From Mugil cephalus (lineage: Eukaryota; Chordata; Actinopteri; Mugiliformes; Mugilidae), in the NCBI RefSeq assembly GCF_022458985.1, contig NC_061789.1, positions 15,036,357 through 15,100,356 of the forward strand: a stretch of 64,000 nt of DNA, given 5' to 3'. The translations under genes and the position numbers were made by a program. Within the stretch, counting starts at the first letter, position 1; each line of letters starts with the position of its first letter. The notes under the pieces were generated by a model. It ran no database searches, was not told where the DNA came from, and saw nothing but the letters and a program-made list of their open reading frames with translations. Positions 45,301-55,156 of this stretch are shown one piece after another.

Positions 45301-48300
45301 TCGGTTTGATCAGGTTTATATGTTAGATATGTGTTTTTAAATTAGATGTGATATTTTGAAAGGAGTTTGTGAAGGTCCCAGTTGGAGGCTTTGTCAGTGA
45401 AAGCGTTTATCCCCGTGCGCTGCTCGTCAGCATTGTTCCGTCACCGCGCTGCCAAAATGGTCGTGGCCGTGTTCAGCGCCTCTGTTTATTTCACACAATG
45501 GCAAGAGGAACTGAGCGACTCGCGTTGAAGTCAAAGTTAATAAATACTGAACTACGGTTAATTTGACTGAAATCACTGCAGCGCAGGAAAGAGATAAGAT
45601 GTTTAAACAGAGGCTGAAGGAGGGAGAATTTTCCGTTCCTGCCCGGTCGCTGAGAGATGTGGACGAGCAAGTCCAGCTGTTGTGGTCGGCATCGCCACGA
45701 CGCACAGTTACATTTTCTGAGGCGGCGTACGTCAGGCTGTGGCATAGGCCACAGCGTAGACCACGGAGCTAAGGCCATTAATCAGGCTTTAGACGAGACT
45801 AAAGTCTGAGCCCTGTATCCTAAGGATCTGTAGTTTCATTCTGACACTCTACAGATATGTTACACTTGAACAGTGTCCACTAGTTTGGAGGGGGGCAGAG
45901 TGGCGTGTTGGTTAGCACTCATGCCTCGCAGCAAAAAAGTTCCGGGCTCAAATCCAGGGTATCTGGGGCCTTTCTGTGTGCAGTTTGCATGTTCTCCCTT
46001 TGTCTGCGTCGGTTCTCTCTGGGCCCTCGGCTTCTTCCCACCGTTCAAAAACACGCTTGTTAGGTTCATTGGTGAGTCCTAATTGGCCGTAGGTGTGTGT
46101 GAGTGTGAATGGTCGTCTGTCTCTCAGTCAGTGCGTTTACATGCACGTGAAAAAAAACTAATTATTGCCTTAATCGGACTATAACAGGAGAACTTAAGTG
46201 CATGTAAACACGTTACTCCGATTAAAATCGGAGTTCTCATTATCCGATTGAGACACCCAGATAATGCGATTGGAATCTGAGTTTTCATCGGATAATGTGC
46301 GCTGCGCTGGCGTGTGACCCCGGAACAAACACGTCCAAGAAAGCCGGGTGTAGAAGAAGAAGAAGAGAAACGGAGCCGTCTGAGGGATAGCGCGGATCTG
46401 ACCTGCATCAGAAGTAACGCAAACATTATGTACAAGATTAAAAAATGTGCTTTTATCCGTCTGGTTGTTGTTTGAAATGCCGGTCTGCCGCATGAACGAC
46501 TCTTGTTTATTATATCACGTAACAGGCCAGCCGGAAATCAGGCCGTATTAATGTGGTATTATCCCGCTGAAAAGACACGTATCGCCACCTAGTGTGGAAG
46601 AGGAGAACAGTTATTCGATTTTCTTGCGCTGCATGTAAACTGGGACAAGGCCTTTAGTGAGAAAGTTGAATTTTGAGCATAGCTTGATTAAGCTCTGCAT
46701 GTAAACGCACTGAGTGTTAGCCCTGTGATAGACTGGGGACCTGTCCAGGGTAGAGATCAACCAATATATCGGCCACTATTTCCATTTTTTACTGAGTTCA
46801 GTATCGCCCAATACACAAAAATCAGCAGCACGTATCGGCCAATGCTGATGTAAAAAAAAATCTGTATCGGCCCTAAAAAAAAATCCATATCGGTCGATCT
46901 CTAGTCCAGGGAGTACCCCGCCTCTCCCCCAGTGACAGCTGGGATAGGATCCAGACCCCCCACGACCCTCTAGAGAACAAGTGGTGATGGAAAATGAGCT
47001 GACACTACTTTGATTTATTGTAATTCATATCTGAAGCAGGTCATTTGTTAGATTTCACCTTTCATCCATTATTTAAAATGTCAACCTCTTCAACGTCTAC
47101 TTTGTTAATTTCCCGTTAACGTGTCTATTGTGTCACACTGTGCCGTCCTATCTCTGCGGTCTGATCTTGTGTAAATGGATTATTTTAAAAGCCGGTTTAC
47201 AGCCTGACTGAAAGGAAACACAAAAAAATTGCCACCTTAAACAGACACTTTTCCAAACCGGAGACCTCCATCCAGGATGCTTTCTGTCTGACCTGGTCAC
47301 CTGCGGCTTTTATCGTATGTTCGCAAAATACAGCGCGGTCTCGTCTTCATCCTGCAGGAATTACTGTAATTGCCACAAATGGACAGCGGCAAGACAGCCT
47401 GTGTCTGTGCGAACGGGCTGCTTCGTGTCCTTCCTGCTCGCTTGGAAACAAAGAGGACGTCCGCTCCGTCCGTACGTGGCTGTGTGTGTGTCTGTGTGGT
47501 ATTTTTGGCCTGTGGAATGCGAGTTCCAGTTTGGCCTTTTCCTGCTCCACCTCCACAGAAGTGGTGTAGCCTCCTACTTCTGTAAAGAGGAGATGGAGGA
47601 TTCAAGAATCTGTGGAGACTGAGAACGGATACAGATGATTGTTTTGTAAACCCGTTAAAAGCGGTTCGATCCTTTCTTCAAGCGCGCTCAGCTGTGATGC
47701 CCAAACTTCAAAGGGCTCAAATGAGGTTAACGGTGTTCGTAGCCTCACGATGCTGTTGGTAGATGAGGTCCAGGTCTCGAATAAAACGGAGAAGTCGCTC
47801 TTAAATTACTCTAATGTGGGCAATGTGTGACAGATTAGGTGTTTTAACACCAGCTATCTCGCTTCCCCAGCTAAAAATAACAACAAATCCTGGCGTCTTT
47901 AGAGGCTCTCGGTACCAGCACGACTGCTGCTAAGAGCATGAAAAGGCGACAGGGAGGAAACTCAGCAGAGAGACTGATGAGTGCTGACAGTCGCGGGAGT
48001 GAAGAGGGACAGAGGTTTGCCTCTCGCTGCCGTCGCGTTTCATTCAGTTTGTCAGAACAGATGAGGATGAATTAGACCTACAAACTGCTGCCTCCAGCTC
48101 GCTGAATTAATAACAAACCTCTGCTGGTCACTTTGCATCAATTCAGCGTCTGTAACTCAGTTTTTCTGCGCGATGCGTTTAATGAACCGCGAAAAAGAAA
48201 CGCGCGTTCGAGGACGTTCCGCGGGCGTGTTTGTAGGTTTCATTCGTTATTTTACATCAGCGGTGGATAACCTAGTTTTTCGCTGCGCTTTGTTCCCCCT

Positions 48301-49189
48301 CCAGCACGCTCCCGGCGTGCCTCGGATACTCGTGGGCAACCGCCTGCATCTGGCCTTCAAGCGGCAGGTCCCCACCGAGCAGGCGAGGGCGTACGCCGAA
48401 AAGAACGGCATGACCTTCTTCGAGGTGAGCCCCCTGTGCAACTTCAACGTCATCGAGTCCTTCACGGAGCTGTCCCGCATCGTCCTGATGAGGCACGGCA
48501 TGGAGAAGTTCTGGAGGCCCAACAGAGGTGAGCAGACGGGGATTCATTTTTCATCTGCGTCGCGTTAGCGAGCACTAATGGACCTCAGCTGTCAGCATAC
48601 GGATGTCACATCTCCAGACAAACTCCCTCATTCTCTAATTAATTCTCCCTCGTTCCCGTCATCGTTCTGTCTCCCTCATGTGTAATTAGTGATTAAAGCA
48701 GTGGGAAGCGAGGTCCTGTAAATCCTCTGAGGTTTAACAGAACCCGGCCTCACGTGATCAAACTCGGCTCCTTCTCTTTTCTGCATTTTACAGCTTGAGC
48801 TCTGAGATCGTTCTTTAGTTTAAACACAGAAACGGCTGCGGTTCCTGCTGGAGCCTCGTCAGAGTTAAAGGTTTGTGCCGTGCAGCGTGATGTAACTTGA
48901 CTCCCTCTCTGCAGTTTTCAGCCTCCAGGATCTCTGCTGCAGAGCCATCGTGTCGTGCACGCCGGTCCACCTCATCGACAAGCTCCCGCTTCCGGTCGCC
49001 ATCAAGTCCCACCTCAAGTCCTTCTCCATGGCCAACGGCATGAACGCCGTCATGATGCACGGACGCTCCTACTCGCTGGCCAACCCGGCCGGCGGCTCCA
49101 AAGGCAACAGCCTGAAGCGCTCCAAGTCCATCCGTCCGCCTCAGAGCCCGCCGCAGAACTGCACCCGCAACAACTGCAAAATCTCCTAA
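36336..49189 (+). CDS. rab40c: Ras-related protein Rab-40C (SOCS-box small GTPase)
   Basis: Rab-like GTPase that acts as substrate receptor of a Cullin-5 ubiquitin ligase through a SOCS box. Exons: 36336-36477, 42444-42504, 45032-45092, 45207-45284, 48305-48527, 48915-49189; phases agree, 279 residues (human 281). Seen: P-loop GDSDVGKG (21-28), WDTSGQGRF (from 68), [36 protein letters not shown] (the NKxD site is NRLH, as in the family), [19 protein letters not shown], the SOCS-box part with [12 protein letters not shown] and [16 protein letters not shown], and the C-terminal prenylation box CKIS. An upstream in-frame ATG (36153) is not conserved; [20 protein letters not shown] is the family start. 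Human RAB40C also follows PIGQ. The family has close paralogues (RAB40B), but the tail matches 40C best. Confidence 0.96.
36478..42443. other. rab40c intron 1
   Basis: A 6 kb intron. No coding exon was supported. It contains a probable hAT-type fragment (41950-42165, listed separately), a (TA) patch near 42045-42060, and an isolated open frame (40234-40548) of no recognised family. Confidence 0.5.
41950..42165. mobile_element. Possible hAT-type non-autonomous element
   Basis: The left end CAGGGGGTCCATGACCCC (from 41954) and the right end AACGTTGAAGACCCCTG (to about 42167) form an imperfect terminal inverted repeat like that of fish hAT-type elements. The target-site duplication was not resolved. 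Confidence 0.4.
46129..46712. mobile_element. DNA transposon with perfect 17-base terminal inverted repeats
   Basis: Starts CAGTGCGTTTACATGCA and ends TGCATGTAAACGCACTG, exact inverted copies. It interrupts the SINE-like repeat, and AGT flanks both sides (46126-46128 and 46713-46715), giving a 3-base target duplication. Length 584. No transposase frame; inner part has several ATCGGA/TCCGAT inverted blocks. Superfamily left open. Confidence 0.75.
46751..46903. mobile_element. hAT-type MITE with 8-base target-site duplication
   Basis: A 153-base element starts TAGAGATCAACCAATATATC and ends with the imperfect inverse CCATATCGGTCGATCTCTA. It is flanked by GTCCAGGG on both sides (46743-46750 and 46904-46911), an exact 8-base duplication as hAT transposases make. 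No coding capacity. Confidence 0.85.
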
Positions 49190-52100
49190 CTTCTGCCGCG
49201 TCCTGGGTGCAGCCGAGAGACAGCGAGCCGTCGACAGCGGGGGCTCGGGAGACGGAGGTCGAAGGTATTTGTCAGCCGGTGGAAATCCCTAAACCTGAAG
49301 CCCAGGGATCGTGTGAGGGATGAATGAGTGAATGCCTCCCACCTTCATGAGTTCACATTGAAGGGTATAAAGTACTTTCCGTGTGAAGATGAGGGGGCTT
49401 GAATGGTGCCTCAGGATATCAGAGACTACCAACTTTTTTTGACCTGATTCTCACTACAATGAGAGAAAAGACTCAGTAAACCAAGCTGGAGCGTTAACTA
49501 CATGTATAGAAAATCTATCACCAACTCATATTTAGTTTCTCTTCACGATGCACTCGTCGTGCTTGTGCATCACCGACATCACCTCAAGCTGTATTCTCCA
49601 CTTTATGTCTTCGTGTCCTTCTTTTGTTCGTCTGTCCACACCTTCCGTTTATTTGCTATTTTGACGACCAATAAGCTAACGATCAAGACACTAGGAAGCG
49701 TTCATTTCCTTTGGAGTACTTTATTGATCATTGTTTGTCCTCACCTGGCTGTAACATCTACTGAAGATGAATGAAGGTTTTCCCTCTGGTGTTGCAGTTG
49801 GAGCGTTGGAGGTCTCACTCAGGTCAGAAACCTGAAGGAAACAACCTGAAGCAAGTCTCAGGTCCAGACTTGTTAGCGTGCCTTGAGTCCAAGTCTAACT
49901 TTTCTCACAGGAATCTCTTTGGTCCATATAAAAAAAAAAACAAAAAAAAACAAGTGTAAGCTTTAATCGGAGCTGAGAGCATCCAGCACACGCTGCATTT
50001 TTAAAGAGCCAGGTTTACTCGCTTAAAGCACGACAGTAACAGTGAATTAGAAAACCCACAGGCGTGTGGATTTTAGTGTTTTTCTCCGGTCTGCAGAGCC
50101 TCCTCCTTTACCAAGGGAACCCGTGATGCTTGTTGCCATGGATACCATGCAAAAAATAGCCCATTTAAGATCCCTCCATCTTTTCTGAAGTTTATTTGTA
50201 ACTCAATTGGAGCAATTGTTTCGGCAAAGCGGAACCCGCATCCAACGCATCTGAGACGAGCTATGTAGTTCCACCGGTCTCCTTCTGCTGAGGCTTCTCC
50301 GTTAAACAGACTCCTCCATCTTAGCATGTTCAGAGGTGAGATGAAGGATGACGCCCTCATCCGCCGCCTGGATGTTGTCAGAAATCCATTTTCCCGTCGC
50401 TCTCTCCTTCACCTCCTCTTCTTCCTTTCATCCCGTCTCTGTCGTCCTCCCCGCCGAGTGTTCAGGGACTCTTCTTCGTGTTTTCAGATGTCACAGCTCA
50501 CCTGTCAGCAGGTCTCGTCAGCAGAAACCCGTCTCCGCTTATCTTTTGTTTTTCCTCAAAACACGAGCCCTCACAGTGATGCTCCACCCAAAGCCTGCGT
50601 CCGCCTTCCGTGGGCAGTTTAACGATATAGACGTGGGTCACAGTGTAGTCGTTGTTAATATGTGACCAATCAAGGAACATTAAATATTTACCGCTTCCAG
50701 CTAACCTTTCGGTTATGGAAAATTGTGCCAGTCATTATTCACTCTTAAATGATTGAAAATAATCATCTATTGAACATATGGAACACAGAGAAACTGACTG
50801 TGGCTTGAAAGGCTTTTGTCCACATTTTCCTTCTCCTCGCGAAGAAAACAAAGGGGAGTTTGGGTGAAGCATCATTTTAACTATCCCGTGCCAAATTTTA
50901 AAACCAGTAAACACAGACTCACACGGTTTCCGTAGCTGCTGTACTACCCTGCTATTTTTGTTTGTCCTCCATACATTTGCCAGTCGAGCTTGAGAGAAAG
51001 TCAGGTGTAAACGGAAACCAGTCCGAGCGCCCGGGCGAGCTCGCGTTGAAGTGGAATATTCCCAGTATTGATTGTAAACAGTGACATTCTCATCCCCTGG
51101 CTCCTCCTGGTGCATGTTTTAGCCCTTTAAATTCATTGATAGTTTTTAAAAGCAGTGAGTGCAGATATAATTCATTCACCTTAATTATTAAAATCTATAA
51201 AAAGTATAAACTTATAGATTTACGTTTTTAATGAAGTAAATGGAGCATGTTCAGGCTGTTTGACTGGATGGAAATAGAAACTGTTTTTACTGTAGACCTC
51301 CGTCGTAAAAGAGGCGTCTGTAAAACTGTTTACGACGCACGCGCCCGTACGTGACGTCAGTGAAAGGTTCCTGACGTCACCTTGTCTAAAAGGTCAACAG
51401 AAGAAACACTAATAAGCAAGAGCGGACCTTTCTTGGCTCATCTGCAACAGGAGCTTTTTTTTAATCCAAGCGAGTGGAAGCCATCTTCGCTTCTCGTCCA
51501 CTCCCTCTTTGTACTGTTTGGCTGATGAGGTGCAGACACTAAGTGATGATGACAAACTTACTGTACGTACACTTGAAAAAAAAAAAACACACGAATTCCG
51601 ATCCGAGCTTTCTGTAATGTGACTGAAGGAGATGTATGAGGCCTTTGATGCGCACGCGATCCTTCATTGTTTATTTTCATGAACGATAAGAAAAAGCACA
51701 GAATACCTGCAACCTTTAAACACGAGCACAATGTCATCCGTACAGTGTGATCACGAGGAAATGGTCAACTTTCCTAAAACAAAAACAAAAAAACATTAGC
51801 AGCCACATATTCCTCCTTCATGTTCCTCACCACGCTGCATTCAAGTCCGGCAGGAGATACGGCCGTCACACGTAAACATTGTTCAACATCAGTCTCTTGA
51901 TCAGGGTCCCGTAGAAACGAGCCTGAACATGTGAACTCTTCCGAGTCGCTGCCTTTTAACCGCCAAACCGCTCCGACTGGATCTCCCGCGGGACTGAATG
52001 CAGCATGTCTCCTGCTTGTGATCTGCACCACCGCCTCCGCACGCTGTCCCATGATTCATAGCTGCTGAATAATAGATGCTCCTTTCATAGATCTCTGGAG

Positions 52101-55051
52101 GGCTTCATCTACATCTCTCCTCGCTGCTCTTTCATCCACCTCTCCGCCCGCTGCGTGGTGGATCTGCATCTGCCTCGTTTCCCTCCTCTGTAGTGTCGGG
52201 ATGAGCAGCAGGTGTTCGCTTTTGGCCTGGTTTTGGTTTTCGGGTTATTTTCGGTTCCCTTTCTTCAGGTGGAGACACCTTCTTAAACATTTGGCTTTTG
52301 TTCGTCCCGTGTTAACGGACTCTCCTTTTGTCTCCGCTTTTCTGCCCATCCTGTCTCACAAAGATGTCTTCACTCACTTTGGCGAAGATTTCTGCTGCCC
52401 TCTGATCTGGAGTCGTATTACACTTTTTACACGCTGTAGCACATTTACCATGATCTTTTAAAATCGGTTTGCCAGCCTTTAAAATGAAGCTACCTGCAAC
52501 CTTTCATCAGGGGGTTGTACCTCAGCTTTCTCAGGTTGTTTCATTTGAATACGTTTTATTCAATTAAAACAACTTTTATGAGTTTGGGGAGATAAAATGT
52601 CTAAAATGTTTTTGTTTTGTTTTTTTAAAGACCAACTTTGCGTTGCAGGGACTTTTAGACTGTTGTGTTAGCTTGACACTTAAGTGCCGAATTTGGATGG
52701 CACCGTAACATTCAAGAGCCACACTATCAAATTGATTTCACATTACATTTAGAAAAGCTAAATTTTAAGGTTGTTCTTCTGTTTTCCTGTTATACTCATA
52801 ACGAGCCGTCTCTCGGGTCAAAAACAAAATTCAAAGCCACAAAATTTCTAGTCAAGATCCCTGAGTTTCCATTTGATGACATTTAAAAAGGTTTCGGGGT
52901 TTGATTTGACAAAAACATCCAAAATATTAGCCATTTTTTTAACAAAAAAAGGAAAAGGTGGCACTATAAAAATCTTCTACTTTACTTTGTTCAAACGTTA
53001 GTATGCTGAGCACCACCCACTAAACACTAGCATGTTAGCATGTTAAGTTTAACTGCCGCTATTGCTGTAGTTAAACAAATGGGAATCAGCAGCTGTAAAC
53101 ATCAGTAATGACCATGTGGTTTGTAGGAAATGCTCTAAAACCTGCAGAAACACCGGTTTGCTCCTCAGTGAATCTAACACAAAGTATTTGTTAATAGAAG
53201 TTAAATTTCTGTAGATTTTTTTGTTTGTTTGTTTTCTTAACAGATGTTTTCCCCCACAAGAGCAACCACAAAATGGATAACAGAGTCATCAGTGTTTCAG
53301 ATCAAGTGTTAAAAGAAAGAAGGAGCGATTCTCCAGCTCAGTCCCAGAGGTTACATTTTTTTAGAACTTCCCTCTCTGTGATGATATTTATTGTTGTTTT
53401 TGACACGTGCATCAACATATTAACTGTCTCCGTTTGAAATGCCCTCCATGTCTCGGTTCCTCCCTATTTTATTTATTTTTTTCCTCCCACCTTTTATTTC
53501 CATTTTTAAAAACATCGTTTGCAGCGGATTGTGGGACGTTCAGGAGCCCTTCAGGGACACCCTCTGATATCTCCGGGTTCTGTTGGAAGTGTTTGTGTGG
53601 AGGACTAAGAGAAAAACAACCTGAAAAACGCTATTCTTACTTTGTTTTGTTTTGGGTTTTTTATTTTTTATTTTTTTGGCTAAAGCTGCTGAGTAATCTG
53701 AAGCGAGTGAGTGTGTGTGAGAGTTTGTGTGAGGGAGAGAAAATGTTCTTCACCAAGCTGAACATTTTTCCTTTTTTTTATTTTTTATTTTAAATTATTG
53801 ATTGTACAGTTCAAGACAACATGTATGAAGAGACTTTTTCACAATAAAACTATTGAATGTTGAAGTCAGTATGGCTCATGATTTTATTGTTATTTTACAA
53901 CCCACAGCTATAATTCTTGCCACGATTATTATTAATTCTGGATTAAGTACCAATATGGTGTGTTTCCTTGAGTCCACTCTGGTGTGGTGCTACGTGAACA
54001 GGCTGCCATCTACTGGAAATGTGACTAACAGGAAATACTCTACAGTTGAAGCATCAATTTATTTTAATTGAATCAAAGTTTATTAGTAACAAACTGATTT
54101 TGAGTTTTGTTGTTTATGTATTTTGTATTACAAATTTTCTGTTTTACACTTCTATGTAGGCAGCATTTTACTTTCTATACTTCATATTACTAATAAGATA
54201 ATTGTATTCATTAATCATTTGATTTTTTTTTGTGGTATTCTCTCATGAAACAAAGAACAATAATTAATTAAATCAATATATCCAGTATTTAAGTGGAGTC
54301 GACGGATGCGCTGGTTCTCCCAAATCACATGAACTTGGAAATAACTTTGTTGTTTGTTAAATTTGTGCATAAGCTTTTGAAATGTACAATTTAGATTTGT
54401 AAGTGATAAAACCGTTCATTGATAAACATGTTTGTGGTTTTCAGAATTTCACAGTGATCTAACGTTGTCCTACTCGGATTTTTGTGGTTTTAGTGTGATT
54501 TTAGGTCCAATCTGTAAATACAGTATGTCAAAATGAAAAACTGCCTTTAGATTTAGGTTAAGTTTAGGTTAAGCTTTTGTGGATTCTTCCTGGTTTTACT
54601 GAAAAGAAAAGAAAAAGAAAAGAATTGAACCTTCAGCGCCTCAAAGGCACACAAACTAACAGTGACATTTAGTAGCCAACTGCAATTACAGCAGCCATGA
54701 ACTTCGAAATGATCAACACACCACGCTGCTTCTCTTACAATTTATGACTTGAAACATGAGATTGTTGTGACAGATTTTTGGAGTGAATAGAGACAACACA
54801 GGTATTTCAACAGCGGTGCCTTGGATGCATGACTAAAGGCCTCTGAGAAGTTCTTATGTGATGATGCGATACACACTGCTGAAGCCGGAAGACTGGGACA
54901 AAATGAAGAAGCTGCTCCAGGATCTGCGCTCCACTGGAAAATACAACAGCACATGATTAAACGCTAATTGCATGGAACCAGTAGAGGGCAGCAATGCGCC
55001 ATGGATGCGTAAAAGAAAGAATTGTGACGTGTGAAGCCTGAACCTTCGTCG
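49190..55051. other. Region after rab40c without recognised genes
   Basis: About 5.9 kb. The first part is rab40c 3' UTR; an AATAAA at 53843-53848 could close a very long 3' UTR or belong to an unseen transcript. Paired CRE sites lie at 51352-51379. Scattered open frames up to 157 codons show no family signature or consistent splicing. Confidence 0.5.
51352..51379. promoter_or_regulatory. Two perfect CRE palindromes 20 bases apart
   Basis: TGACGTCA at 51352-51359 and again at 51372-51379, next to CpG-rich ACGACGCACGCGCCCGTACG. This may be an enhancer or promoter of an unannotated transcript; motif presence is seen, function inferred. Confidence 0.4.
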
Positions 55052-55061
55052 GTCACGTGAC
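55052..55061. promoter_or_regulatory. GTCACGTGAC palindrome upstream of the zinc-finger gene
   Basis: A perfect 10-base palindrome containing the CACGTG E-box (USF/TFEB/MITF-type, CLEAR-like) lies about 95 bases before the start codon at 55157. Confidence 0.4.
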
Positions 55062-55156
55062 CACGGCGAGCAGAAACAAGCTTCGACAGTGTCTCGAACC
55101 AGTCGACTACAATCGAGTGAAACGGGCTTCGGAGACTCGGCGCGAAACGTCCCATC

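Larger units (their letters stand above)
45890..46996 (+). repeat. SINE-like dispersed repeat split by two DNA transposons
   Basis: Three segments (45890-46128, 46713-46750, 46912-46996) join into one repeat of the kind very common in fish genomes: GTTGGTTAGCACTCATGCC at the start, TTTGCATGTTCTCCCT, then TAGCCCTGTGATAGACTGG and GACAGCTGGGATAGGATCC. A tRNA-type B-box-like sequence GGCTCAAATCC is at 45945-45955. It lies in rab40c intron 4. The family name is not assigned. Confidence 0.65.

Noticed and set aside
48247..48547. Minus-strand 91-codon frames over rab40c exon 5
   Set aside because: Antisense shadows of a GC-rich coding exon.
50326..50665. Overlapping plus-strand frames after rab40c
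   Set aside because: Pyrimidine-rich low-complexity coding potential (Ser/Leu/Arg), no splice context and no recognisable domain.
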